Notes: generated from the sequence alone by a model not told the origin. Shown: positions 23,355 through 32,191, counted from the stretch's first letter. The stretch is DNA of 58,643 nt from Mucilaginibacter sp. UBA5151 (GCA_002413785.1 DHXR01000059.1:8384-67026), one strand, 5' to 3'. Program-made: numbers and translations.

Positions 23355-25838
23355 CTAAAATAAAGAAGGGTCTGTTTTTATATCTATTTGTCCCCAGCAA
23401 TCGTCGGCTGCTATTATCTCACTGTTAAAGTCGCAATGATCTTCGAATGAGAGTCTTAAAGTATTTACTGAGAACGCATCATCTTCAACACATTCGATCC
23501 TAAAGCCAGTCATGTTCTTACGACAATAATTAGTATAAAGCGTGAGCCATGAATCCCTGGTTTGATATTCCTTATAAGTACCGTACCTCATTGGGCAGGA
23601 TATATTGCCACTCATTGCGTCGGGATCGTCAGTGCCCAGGGAGTTATATTTTTCATTGACAGGTTTTCTGTTTTCCGGAAACCGGTGATGAATTATACCC
23701 ATATAATGCCCCATTTCATGAATGATCGTAGAAGTCAGAAAGTTTTTTATGACTTTATCTCTATCTTCAGGTTTAATAATTTTCCCCGCAATAAGATGAT
23801 CAACTGTAACTAAACAACGAGTTGGAGATACTTCCAATTCGCCACTCCGAAAAACCGGCCTCGTCCATATTTGTTTCCAGTTTGGGGGTTGGCCGGCCAA
23901 TGAATAATCATTTACCGTAGCGCCCACGCAATTCGGATCATTATCCGCAATAGCAACTTGCCTTGCACACATAACATATTGCCTTGCGTAGTTATAGTCC
24001 GAAACGTAATTAAAATTTATCCATCGGTTATCAGTAGCTAATGGCTTGCCGGTAAAATTCATATCTTCTTTATTAATATAATGCAGGCACATATTAGCAG
24101 GGTTATAAGCTTCATAGTACCGTTTGATCAGGTCATCCGGGTCATATATAAAAATGTCTTTATGCGAAGGATCAGTGCGCACATGCCCTGCATCCTCAAT
24201 TTCTTTACTTCCCTGCACAATAATATTTCTTTTTGTTTTGAACCCCCTGTATTCCTCAAACATTGTTAATCCGTCCCCTGCCCTCATTTGACCCATCTGG
24301 TCGTCTTCGTCCCATTTCGGATCATGATTTTTATCAAAAATCCCCATTCGCACTTCCCATTCGTCTGCTATTTTGTTGCCGTTATCATCTTTTGGTATAC
24401 GAACAAAAATTTCTCCGGGCCTGTCAGGAAAATGCGCCTCAAGGCCGAGGTCATCATCATTGTTTAAAATAACATGTGCTTTTAATACGCCATAGGCGCC
24501 ATAATCCATAGATGTTACATATGCCGGAAATGAAGCACCCTCTTTCTTTTTTGATGTGGCCGTAAGGTCAGCAATAGAAGCAAGATGGGCGAATGACTTC
24601 ATCAGGTCATCCCATTTTAAGTCTGGTTTGTCATTCGCAACACCTTTGGCCGGGTAGTTCATACAAACCCCCTGATAATTGCTTACACTATCAAGCGTGT
24701 AAATTACGGTGAAAGGATGTTCCCCGCTGATATCTTTTGCTGGATCGCTCTTGTCAACAATTTTCACATGGAAACCAATTGTATTGCCTTTGCTGGTTGA
24801 GCCATCTACCTTTTCCCCTTTTGGAATAAACTTATTATATGCATCTATATCCAACGGTTCTATTATGGCGTCTAATGTGACCGGTTTTTCGCCAACGCTC
24901 ATGTGCACCTGCGTGCTGATCGTATAAGTGTTGGTTCCTGTCCATCCATCATCTACCGTTCCGTAAGTTGCGCTATTGATATACGAAATTTCATAGCCTT
25001 TTTTTGTTTGTAATACAGTACATATTCCCCCATTCCCTGCCATATCTTTTGCATTATGGTATTGCTTAATTTGGTCAGGGGTCATGTTTTTATACGCCTG
25101 TTCCATTACATCATAAGTATATACACCCAGGTTACCGTAAGTGGTCCCCATTATATTTAAAAGATTCATATAAGTGGCCGAGATATCGCCCCCTGAACTT
25201 GTATTATGAAGATAATGTACTGATGCATTGCCCGAAGGGTTAATATATGCTCCTCTCACACCAAGTTGCCCCTTCTTGCTGTCCTTTAGGTAATCAAAAG
25301 AAACCTCGGCATTCGCTAAATCAAGGGAAATGCTTCCCTTGCTCTTTGAATTACTGAGATCGGTTTGCCCTTCTTCTTCATCAGATAATTCTCCTGCCCC
25401 ATTTAAAGGGATGCTTCCCGGTTGTTGATCTCCATAGGCAATGAAACCAAAAGAATTACCCTCATCTGATAGAACTACCTTGTTTGATGATAAGTTTACA
25501 TTTATATTTATGGTTGAATTACCTGATTGGGTGTTTACTGTTCCATTCTCCGTTTTTGTTTCGTTATACTTATGTAAAACAGTTCTTTTGAAGGTGATAA
25601 ACACGCTTCCTGTTTCCTTTTCTTGTTTTTGAGGAACGGGACTTTCACTAAATTGCTTTAACAATTGCTGTTTTAAACGTTCTTGCTGCTGCTGCATTTT
25701 TTTTATATATTCCTGTTGCTGCTGCCTGGTCATTTTACTAAAATCAGGCGTTTGAGCTACAACATTCTGTAGCATCAGCAACAAAAAGCAGATTAAAAAC
25801 CCATAACATCCATGGTTTTTCATTTTATTAATTTTCAT
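23355..25838 (-). CDS. Large secreted zinc metalloprotease-like protein
   Basis: The 827-residue protein has an N-terminal signal (either from the first ATG or from the second at residue 6, before FLICFLLLMLQ). A Gln-rich coiled stretch follows (about 35-65). The middle is mainly beta. Near residue 707 stands the metzincin zinc motif HEMGHYMGIIHH (HExxHxxGxxH), followed some 35 residues later by CPMRYG, which can serve as the Met-turn. An EF-hand-like acidic segment (DDNGNKIADEWEVR) lies before it. It is probably exported to the periplasm or surface. It is the last gene of a three-gene operon with an unknown protein and an OmpA protein. Confidence 0.75.
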   Translation of the reverse strand: MKINKMKNHGCYGFLICFLLLMLQNVVAQTPDFSKMTRQQQQEYIKKMQQQQERLKQQLLKQFSESPVPQKQEKETGSVFITFKRTVLHKYNETKTENGTVNTQSGNSTININVNLSSNKVVLSDEGNSFGFIAYGDQQPGSIPLNGAGELSDEEEGQTDLSNSKSKGSISLDLANAEVSFDYLKDSKKGQLGVRGAYINPSGNASVHYLHNTSSGGDISATYMNLLNIMGTTYGNLGVYTYDVMEQAYKNMTPDQIKQYHNAKDMAGNGGICTVLQTKKGYEISYINSATYGTVDDGWTGTNTYTISTQVHMSVGEKPVTLDAIIEPLDIDAYNKFIPKGEKVDGSTSKGNTIGFHVKIVDKSDPAKDISGEHPFTVIYTLDSVSNYQGVCMNYPAKGVANDKPDLKWDDLMKSFAHLASIADLTATSKKKEGASFPAYVTSMDYGAYGVLKAHVILNNDDDLGLEAHFPDRPGEIFVRIPKDDNGNKIADEWEVRMGIFDKNHDPKWDEDDQMGQMRAGDGLTMFEEYRGFKTKRNIIVQGSKEIEDAGHVRTDPSHKDIFIYDPDDLIKRYYEAYNPANMCLHYINKEDMNFTGKPLATDNRWINFNYVSDYNYARQYVMCARQVAIADNDPNCVGATVNDYSLAGQPPNWKQIWTRPVFRSGELEVSPTRCLVTVDHLIAGKIIKPEDRDKVIKNFLTSTIIHEMGHYMGIIHHRFPENRKPVNEKYNSLGTDDPDAMSGNISCPMRYGTYKEYQTRDSWLTLYTNYCRKNMTGFRIECVEDDAFSVNTLRLSFEDHCDFNSEIIAADDCWGQIDIKTDPSLF

Positions 25839-25862
25839 GGGGATTTGAGATTTGGTAAAATA

Positions 25863-26990
25863 TTATTGTATCATCTTCTTTAACGCCATATAGTCAATGC
25901 AATCGTTCACACTGGTCAATATTTTATCTTTTGAAATATAATCCGGCTTAACAGCTTTAATCAGGGTAATTAGCTGAACACTTGTTTTTGTCAATCCATA
26001 ATTAAAATAATCCGGGTTGGGCGTATAGAGTGCAACGGCATTAGGGTCATCTTCCGTAGTGGGTTCAAAAAGCTCTTTTGCCGAAGAATTCATACCAAAA
26101 TAATAATAACCCGGCTTGCGTTTTTCGCTCACAGATAGTTTACCTAATTGGTTATTCAGCTCAATGAGTTTTTGCTGTGTTTCCTCAACGTTTCTTTTAA
26201 GACCAGGAATATAGGCGCCTGCACTCTCCTGGGCAGCAAACAGGTAATTATATTTTTCATTATTCTTATCGGCTGCGGTCACTTTATGCCCGTCCGGCGC
26301 CGTCATAGCTTTTTCTTTTATTTGCATAAATTCTGCAAGGCCTTTGTTTTGTTCGGCCAGCAAGGCTTCTTTTCGTTTGATGAAAAATTTCAGGTACTGC
26401 TCTCTTGTGTATGGAATGGTTAATGGCTTGCCATTGGTAATAACGCGGCGATCATTTTTCAGTACAAAATATTCAGCTGTGGAGTCCTTAACAGAAAAAT
26501 CATTTTTAGTAAAAAATCTGGGTAATTGGTACTGGTCGCATTCGATATTACCCGGATTGCCCGGAAACAGGTCCCAAAAATCATTGATATCAATATAATA
26601 ACTTCCCCCGGTTTCAACTTCTACGCTCACTTTCCCCATTTCATTTTTATAATACTCAAAAATGGCAAACCAGCACTCTGAAGTTATCATGTGCTGTATG
26701 GGGTAACTGTAGGGGGATGGTTTATTAATTGCGATCTGAACCATGAGGTTAAAACCCTTAGGCTCATGAAATCGAGGGCAGTTTTCTGCAATTCCAACCA
26801 CCTTCATCGCCTGCGATTTCATGATGTTTACCGTTGCAGCATCAAGAAGATCATTATTTAAAATATTAGGCGGGCCTTCTTTTTTATGATAGTCTTCAAT
26901 TTTGCCGGCAATGTTCATGAAGTCGTTATCCTGTGCATGGGCGGCGTTAAGAACTCCGAATACCAGCAAGATGACTATTATTTTTTGCAT
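25863..26990 (-). CDS. Secreted protein of unknown function, in the metalloprotease operon
   Basis: The 375-residue protein has a signal peptide (MQKIIVILLVFGVLNAAHA) and no motif that I recognise. It has a central lysine/glutamate-rich helical stretch (ENKGLAEFMQIKEKAMTAPD; VEETQQKLIELNNQLGK) and a C-terminal segment rich in aromatic residues (KPGYYYFGMNSSAKELF). It lies 4 bases after the OmpA gene and 24 bases before the metalloprotease gene, so all three are surely one transcript. A role as partner, chaperone or substrate of the protease is an inference from position only. Confidence 0.65.
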   Translation of the reverse strand: MQKIIVILLVFGVLNAAHAQDNDFMNIAGKIEDYHKKEGPPNILNNDLLDAATVNIMKSQAMKVVGIAENCPRFHEPKGFNLMVQIAINKPSPYSYPIQHMITSECWFAIFEYYKNEMGKVSVEVETGGSYYIDINDFWDLFPGNPGNIECDQYQLPRFFTKNDFSVKDSTAEYFVLKNDRRVITNGKPLTIPYTREQYLKFFIKRKEALLAEQNKGLAEFMQIKEKAMTAPDGHKVTAADKNNEKYNYLFAAQESAGAYIPGLKRNVEETQQKLIELNNQLGKLSVSEKRKPGYYYFGMNSSAKELFEPTTEDDPNAVALYTPNPDYFNYGLTKTSVQLITLIKAVKPDYISKDKILTSVNDCIDYMALKKMIQ

Positions 26991-26994
26991 AGCT

Positions 26995-28059
26995 CTATAT
27001 TTTCACAAATTCAACCCGCCTGTTATTGGCTTTTCCTTCCAATGTCGCGTTATTATCAACTGGTTTTGTATCGCCCAGTCCCTTTGCAGTGAGCCTTGAT
27101 GCATCTACTCCCATTTTTACCAATTGATCTTTTACAGCATTTGCTCTTTGCTGAGATAAAGCGAGATTATGTGCCGGTGTGCCTGAATTATCAGTATGCC
27201 CGTCTACTTCAAATTTGATATCAGGATTATCTTTCATTACCTGTACAATCATATTTAAGGTCCCCATGCTTTCAGGTTTAATACCGGCTTTATCTATATC
27301 GAAGTTGATGCCATGGGTTACAATTTTTGCTTCGGTAAATTTTTTACCGATCATATTCATTTGTCCCCCTAAGGCAATGCGGATATTTTTAAAAATAATG
27401 GGATGGTCCGTTTCGCCTATGCCTTCAAATACCAGGTTTACAAAATCGGCATGGGTATCCGGAATTACCAATATCCTGTTTTGATCAATATAAACCTTCA
27501 TCTGATGGTTTTTGCAGGCAATAGCGATGTGATGCCATTTGTTTCTGAAATTTTCGGTCCAATCCTGACCCGCGCTACCCTTTGTGATAGCATTCATTCC
27601 TACCGGCGTTACGTTAGCTTCGGAAAAACTAATATACACAGGGACTTCTTCTCCCTCAGTTTTGGTTTTAAAATCTGTTATTAATCCCGAAGAGCCTTCA
27701 TTCGCTGCAAAAAAATCATATTCAACGGTAAAGGGTTCAGCCAGGTAATTTGGGGTCTTCATCCTTGGTGTAACAACTGCATAATTTCCGTCAGTCAGAA
27801 AAAAGCCTTCGCCACCTGTCGGAACTTTATTTAATATGGCCTGTCCGCCTTTTAATTCCCAATGCGCAGGGAATTCGCCATCCTGGTCATCAGCAAAATT
27901 ATCTTCAAATAAAATTTTATCTCCGGGTACAAAATCATAGTTCTGGTAAGTCTTTAAACCTACTGTTTCTGAGGGAGGGTTGGTGTTATCCTGAGCTAAA
28001 ACAGCCGAAGGAAAAACAAAGGCTGAAACGATCAGCAAAAGCATTAAGATCTTTTTCAT
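26995..28059 (-). CDS. OmpA-family protein with N-terminal jelly-roll domain
   Basis: The 354-residue protein has a signal peptide (MKKILMLLLIVSAFVFPSAVLA). Residues 45-235 look like a concanavalin/LamG-type beta sandwich (ILFEDNFADDQDGEFPAHWEL; WHHIAIACKNHQMKVYIDQN). Residues 240-354 are an OmpA peptidoglycan-binding domain with FEVDGHTDNSGT, LSQQRANAVKDQL and the terminal NNRRVEFVKI. It should attach the outer envelope to peptidoglycan while displaying a binding domain. It is the first gene of the operon with the unknown protein and the metalloprotease. I recall this two-domain build in other Bacteroidota. Confidence 0.83.
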   Translation of the reverse strand: MKKILMLLLIVSAFVFPSAVLAQDNTNPPSETVGLKTYQNYDFVPGDKILFEDNFADDQDGEFPAHWELKGGQAILNKVPTGGEGFFLTDGNYAVVTPRMKTPNYLAEPFTVEYDFFAANEGSSGLITDFKTKTEGEEVPVYISFSEANVTPVGMNAITKGSAGQDWTENFRNKWHHIAIACKNHQMKVYIDQNRILVIPDTHADFVNLVFEGIGETDHPIIFKNIRIALGGQMNMIGKKFTEAKIVTHGINFDIDKAGIKPESMGTLNMIVQVMKDNPDIKFEVDGHTDNSGTPAHNLALSQQRANAVKDQLVKMGVDASRLTAKGLGDTKPVDNNATLEGKANNRRVEFVKI

Positions 28060-28253
28060 AATTGGGATTAATTAATTGTGGCAGGGGAGTATTTTACTAA
28101 ACTAACTATAAAATATCCAACGAAATGGCTATTTGGGTTTTATTAACCGCCGGATATCGAAAATGGGATAAATGTCCTATATGATTAATTATTGAATCAA
28201 TAGCTTGAGTAAGGGCCAAATGCAATGGCCGGCAAAATGGGCTTTTTTTAATT

Positions 28254-28499
28254 TTAGTGTTCCTTCGAAATTATATGCTTCCTGTTCCCAACATCGTAAG
28301 CCATTACCATATATTTTCTCAATTCATCATTAATATCGTCCAGATCATTCAACCGGGCATGATGCAGATAAAAACGATTCAATAAATTATCAATTTTGTA
28401 AAAGCAAAGTGTATCGTCGAAAAGAGAAGTGAGTACCACGTGAATATCAATATGGTCAGCGCCTACCTTAAAGTTTATAAGTTTTTGATTGAATTTGGA
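28254..28499 (-). pseudogene. Open frame of an unrecognised protein, possibly a fragment
   Basis: An open frame of about 82 codons has no ATG in its first third. It can begin only at GTG (28439), giving 61 residues. The translation KLINFKVGADHIDIHVVLTS, followed by DDTLCFYKIDNLLNRFYL, has ordinary protein composition and could be the end of a larger lost gene. It might also be a functional short gene with GTG start, or chance. Confidence 0.25.
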
Positions 28500-28523
28500 T
28501 TATAATTAATTTTAATATATTTG
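28495..28523 (+). promoter_or_regulatory. Promoter of the cytochrome c gene
   Basis: TTG (28495-28497) and TATATTTG (28516-28523) are 18 bases apart. This is close to the Bacteroidota consensus. Transcription would begin about 45 bases before the ATG at 28576, which supports that start over an in-frame ATG at 28525 lying at the promoter itself. Confidence 0.6.
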
Positions 28524-28575
28524 AGTGCCGTTTTACTATTTACAATTAGACTATTTACAATTAAACCTCCTGAAC

Positions 28576-29160
28576 ATGAAAAAGCTAATCATTATTTTCG
28601 TTATCGCAATTTTTGCATGGTCGTTAAATTCCTGTGACTCCGCGAAAGCGGATAAAGACGCCGCCGCTGTTACTGCTCCTTCAAAAGACAGCCTTATAAA
28701 GCGCGGTAATTATTTGGTAGTTACATTGGGTTGCAATGATTGTCATTCGCCCAAAAAAATGGGTCCGCAGGGGCCATATATCGATTCAGCGAGAATATTG
28801 TCGGGCTTTCCTTCCAATGCGCCCATTCCGGTGGCAGGCGCCGGGGATATCAAAAAAGGTTTAGTTGTGTTTGCCGGCGATCTCACTGCTACTATCGGCC
28901 CATGGGGAACATCTTTTTCAGCCAATATTACGTCCGATGGTACCGGGATCGGCAGCTGGAAGGAAGATCAATTTAAAAACGCACTGCGCCACGGTAAATA
29001 TAAAGGTTTGGATAGCGAACGTTCACTGCTGCCGCCAATGCCATGGCAGGATCTTACTAATTTAACGGATGCTGATATTGAAGCTATTTTTAATTATCTG
29101 CAATCGACAAAACCAGTTAATAACGTGGTGCCAGCTTTCAGGCCGGCGGGGAGGAGCTGA
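28576..29160 (+). CDS. c-type cytochrome lipoprotein
   Basis: With the start at 28576 the protein has 194 residues. A lipoprotein signal ends AWSLNSC (Cys at about 20). One haem-binding motif CNDCH (about residue 57) and later methionines (PPMPWQDL) as possible sixth ligand make a mono-haem cytochrome c of the periplasmic face. The C-terminal LTDADIEAIFNYLQSTKPV is the usual last helix of the cytochrome c fold. It may donate or accept electrons for a dehydrogenase or oxidase, none of which is in the window. Confidence 0.85.
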   Translation: MKKLIIIFVIAIFAWSLNSCDSAKADKDAAAVTAPSKDSLIKRGNYLVVTLGCNDCHSPKKMGPQGPYIDSARILSGFPSNAPIPVAGAGDIKKGLVVFAGDLTATIGPWGTSFSANITSDGTGIGSWKEDQFKNALRHGKYKGLDSERSLLPPMPWQDLTNLTDADIEAIFNYLQSTKPVNNVVPAFRPAGRS

Positions 29161-29222
29161 TAGGCTATTTCACATGATAACTGTAATGGAACAATTGACT
29201 AAGAGTCTCAGGTAATAAAGAG

Positions 29223-29372
29223 ATGAAAAAGAAATTAAATAAAGCAACCAAATATTTGTCAGAAAGTAAGGCAAACAAAAAGCGTTTATTGCATGCTATT
29301 GGCGAAATGAATAAGGGTGTGTTTTATGAGCATAAGCTTGTAGAAGAATTTCATCCTGTTGTTTTAAAATAA
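29223..29372 (+). CDS. Very small antitoxin-like protein, orphan
   Basis: A 49-residue frame begins ATG at 29223 and reads KKKLNKATKYLSESKANKKR, then LLHAIGEMNKG and EHKLVEEF. This resembles the C-terminal part of YefM-like antitoxins (ANKxRLLxAIxxLNxG...xHxLIE). No toxin gene follows, since the helicase gene lies opposite directly behind it. It may be an isolated antitoxin or the remnant of one. The start is the only ATG in frame. Confidence 0.45.
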   Translation: MKKKLNKATKYLSESKANKKRLLHAIGEMNKGVFYEHKLVEEFHPVVLK

Positions 29373-29378
29373 GAACAT

Positions 29379-30797
29379 TCAACTCACCCACCATGCTTTT
29401 TCCAGGTGCAATGTCACGCGCGCCCGTGTAATAGCGGTGTACCACCATTTGCATAGCTCGTTAGGCGGCATTCCGTACATGCCCTTATCAAGGAAAAGAT
29501 AAACTTGTGACCATTCGCCACCCTGGGCTTTGTGGCAGGTAACCGCATACCCATACGTAGCGCGCAGGCAATTCAAAAATTCGTCTTTAAGCATGTGCTC
29601 TTTGTATTTTGCTGAGTTCGCGGCTATGTCCTCTGTTCTCATCCGGTAACTGAAATCAATCATTAGCCTTTTAGACTGTTCATTGGTAAAATTCCCCTTG
29701 CTGCTGTTTAAAATATCAAGCGATAATAACAGGTTGTATTCTTTCTCCGATGAAACGGATTTCACCCTTACGTCCTGAAATTTCAGGGTTTCCACCCATT
29801 TAATTTCGCCAAGCTGAAGGACTACTACAAAATCGCCGTTCGTTAACGGCACCGCATAATTATTCTGCGTTACCAGCAGCACATCATTTTCCTGCAAAGG
29901 GATATCCAGCATGCCAAACCGGTCGCGCCGCATGGCACGGTTAATTTGCTGAACTTTTCTATTGCTTCTCGCGATTGCGAGCGTTTCGTTCATGCCCGAG
30001 TTTTTGCAGGTATTTGAATAATGGGTAAACAATGATCGTTCAGTAGCGTGAAGCACCACATTAACCAGGTTTGATGCCGGCAGCTTCGGCCTTGCCATAA
30101 AGGTTTTATAGTCGGCCATCTTTCTCACCTCTCCGGCTAATTTCAGAATATCATTTGTTGCATCTGTCCTTTCTATCATTTTCAGGGTGACTGCTATGGC
30201 ATTCCGCTGATTATCACGTAACCACCTTATGTTTAACGCAGGACTGAAGGATTGGCCAACGGGCGGCAGCTGGCAGGGATCGCCAACGAAGATCACTTTG
30301 TTTTTCCCAACAACTTCAAAAAAGTCGTTTAAAAGAACACCTGAACCGAACGTTGCAAAAAATGCCGTGTCGGCAAAATCGCCGGATAGCATTGATGCTT
30401 CATCAACAATATATAAAATCTTATCCTTATCGGGTATGCGGGTTGCAAACTGTAAGGACATCTGGCCTTTGCTTGCCGGTTTATCACTAACAAACATCGA
30501 TTCATCAATGCCGTCAACCTTGCTGAAATGATAAAGTTCGCCATGAACGGTTTTAGTAGTAAACCCGGTTTTACCGCGCAGCACGGCAGCCGCCCGCCCG
30601 GTTGAAGCCAGCATACAAAATTTATACTCCTTTTTTTCAAGCCAATTCCCCAATAGCTGCATCAGGAAAGTTTTACCGGTACCGGCATAGCCCTTTAAAA
30701 CAAAGGTGTCAGCAACAGGATGATCCAGAAAGCTTCGGATCGCTTTGAAGGCAACCTTTTGATCAGGGTTAAGCGTTGGCTTAGGCGTAGTTTCCAT
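29379..30797 (-). CDS. RecD/Pif1-like ATP-dependent DNA helicase
   Basis: With the start at 30797 the protein has 472 residues. The Walker A motif GYAGTGKT lies near residue 37. Motif Ia is LASTGRAAAVL, Walker B-like is LYIVDEASM, motif III is VFVGDPCQLPPVG, and the C-terminal UvrD-C2-type motif is TCHKAQGGEWSQVYLFLD followed by WWYTAITRA. These place it in superfamily 1B (RecD2/Pif1). Such enzymes unwind DNA 5' to 3' in repair or at forks. It has no RecBC partners here. The longer frame adds 22 residues without family character. Confidence 0.85.
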   Translation of the reverse strand: METTPKPTLNPDQKVAFKAIRSFLDHPVADTFVLKGYAGTGKTFLMQLLGNWLEKKEYKFCMLASTGRAAAVLRGKTGFTTKTVHGELYHFSKVDGIDESMFVSDKPASKGQMSLQFATRIPDKDKILYIVDEASMLSGDFADTAFFATFGSGVLLNDFFEVVGKNKVIFVGDPCQLPPVGQSFSPALNIRWLRDNQRNAIAVTLKMIERTDATNDILKLAGEVRKMADYKTFMARPKLPASNLVNVVLHATERSLFTHYSNTCKNSGMNETLAIARSNRKVQQINRAMRRDRFGMLDIPLQENDVLLVTQNNYAVPLTNGDFVVVLQLGEIKWVETLKFQDVRVKSVSSEKEYNLLLSLDILNSSKGNFTNEQSKRLMIDFSYRMRTEDIAANSAKYKEHMLKDEFLNCLRATYGYAVTCHKAQGGEWSQVYLFLDKGMYGMPPNELCKWWYTAITRARVTLHLEKAWWVS

Positions 30798-30899
30798 TTG
30801 TATTTTTGTGTTGCAGATTGCCATGCTGAGGGCTAAAATATCAACAAAAACGGGTTTATGCAAATAAGAAATAATATGCTATTTTTGATATAAAGAAAG

Positions 30900-31067
30900 A
30901 TGGATATGTCTGTAGTTAAAAAAGAAACAGTTAAAAAAGGCCCCGGCCGTGCTATAGTAAGCGACTAAGTTAGAAGCCATGCAAATGACCCTTTCTTTGT
31001 AAAGAAGAACGCAGAGGCCAGGGAAACTTTAAGTAAAACAGACTTGTCCAATCTCAGGAAGAAATAA
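30900..31067 (+). pseudogene. Small gene interrupted by an in-frame stop codon
   Basis: From ATG at 30900 the frame reads MSVVKKETVKKGPGRAIVSD (from the second Met), meets TAA at 30966-30968, and goes on in the same frame for 32 codons: VRSHANDPFFVKKNAEARE, TLSKTDLSNLRKK, stop at 31065. Both parts have the same basic composition and read as one 55-codon protein. I do not know the family. Either a nonsense mutation inactivated it or only the 22-residue front part is made. Confidence 0.5.
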
Positions 31068-31132
31068 TGTTAATCAGCGATGCAATCAATTTGCCGTAAA
31101 TCTTTTATATTTGTATAATAAATTTATTCCAC

Positions 31133-31303
31133 ATGAGTGATCAGGATTTAAAAAGATTATCCGATTTAGCTAAAAATAAACGTAAAGCGGGCGTAACCAG
31201 AGAGCAGGCCCTGAAATCCTTTATGGCAATCGGTATCATGGACGAAAAGGGAGAATTTACAAAACCTTATGCGATTTTGGAATCAGTGATTAAAAAGTCC
31301 TGA
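31133..31303 (+). CDS. Small partner of the downstream ADP-ribosyltransferase-like protein
   Basis: The 56-residue protein reads MSDQDLKRLSDLAKNKRKAG, then VTREQALKSFMAIGIMDEKG and ends in a lysine-rich helix. It has no DNA-binding motif that I can name. Its TGA shares a base with the ATG of the next gene, so the two are translationally coupled like an antitoxin and its toxin. A TATATTTG box lies at 31106-31113, 20 bases before the ATG. The antitoxin role is inferred from size, position and coupling. Confidence 0.65.
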   Translation: MSDQDLKRLSDLAKNKRKAGVTREQALKSFMAIGIMDEKGEFTKPYAILESVIKKS

Positions 31304-31959
31304 TGTACGATATACGGCCCAACCTTATCATCGGGTTTCATGGCTGTGAAGAGGCCGTTAAACAAAAGCTCTTAAATAGTTCCAGTTCTATCCAGATTAG
31401 CAACAAACCATTTGATTGGCTTGGGCATGGCATGTACTTTTGGGAAAACAACCAGGATCGTGCGATGGAATGGGCTACAGAAAAGCAGAAACGCGGTGAG
31501 ATTGATACGCCGGCAGTTGTGGGAGCTGTACTCCAACTTGGTTATTGCTGCGACTTGTTAGATTCAAGGTATGTCCAGGTGCTTAAAAATTATTATGGTT
31601 TAATGGCAGAGTTTTATAAAGCAGTGGGAAAAGACCTCCCCGAAAATAAAAATCTTGCTCATGATGTTCATAAAGATAAAATTCTTAGAGTGCTGGATTG
31701 TACTGTTATTGAATACATGCACAACGAAATTTACGAGCAATACATGCACGATATAAACCTCAAAGGCTTTAGCGATCTGAAAATCTTTGAATCTACCCGT
31801 TGTGTATTTACCGAAGGCGGCCCTGCCTACGATGGTGCCGGTATTTTTGAAAAAAGCCATATACAAATATGTATCCGCAACCCGGATTGTATAAAAGGAT
31901 TTTTTAATCCGAGAAAAAGCACGCCGTTTAATAAATGGGTTGAGGGAAAAAGCAATTAA
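31303..31959 (+). CDS. Possible ADP-ribosyltransferase-type toxin
   Basis: The 218-residue protein begins with IIGFHGCEE (His13-Gly14) and continues with DWLGHGMYFWEN (38-49, with Tyr45-Phe46). HG followed by GxGxYF is the arrangement of the first two motifs of the H-Y-E (PARP-like) ADP-ribosyltransferases. The third motif is less clear, and Glu residues near 180-190 (GAGIFEKSHIQI) are candidates. It lies 1 base overlapped behind a 56-residue protein, as a toxin behind its antitoxin. The assignment is from motif recognition, not a search. It could also be an enzyme with a related fold. Confidence 0.55.
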   Translation: MYDIRPNLIIGFHGCEEAVKQKLLNSSSSIQISNKPFDWLGHGMYFWENNQDRAMEWATEKQKRGEIDTPAVVGAVLQLGYCCDLLDSRYVQVLKNYYGLMAEFYKAVGKDLPENKNLAHDVHKDKILRVLDCTVIEYMHNEIYEQYMHDINLKGFSDLKIFESTRCVFTEGGPAYDGAGIFEKSHIQICIRNPDCIKGFFNPRKSTPFNKWVEGKSN

Positions 31960-31990
31960 TTCTGTTAAAACGGTTTCAATCCAATCTTCC

Positions 31991-32191
31991 TTATGCCAAA
32001 TAAGCAGCATAATTAACACATTGCTCAATATCTTCCGGTTCCAGGTAAGGATAATCATCGAGAATTTCTGCTTTGCTCATCCCGTTAGCTAAAAGATTAA
32101 GCACTATTGAAACAGTAATGCGCATGCCCCTTACGCAGGCTTTGCCGTTCATTATGTTGGGGTTGGATGTAATTCTATCTACAGCTGCCAT
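31991..32191 (-). CDS. DUF433-family antitoxin-like protein, orphan
   Basis: The 66-residue protein has the whole DUF433 form: RITSNPNIMNGKACVRGMRI (residues 6-25), then TVSIVLNLLANGMSKAEIL and YPYLEPEDIEQCVNYAA. DUF433 proteins are thought to be antitoxins of PIN-like DUF5615 toxins, which usually follow directly. Here the frame ends 32 bases from the end of a convergent gene and no toxin is present, in contrast to the complete pair at 33740-34280. Confidence 0.82.
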   Translation of the reverse strand: MAAVDRITSNPNIMNGKACVRGMRITVSIVLNLLANGMSKAEILDDYPYLEPEDIEQCVNYAAYLA

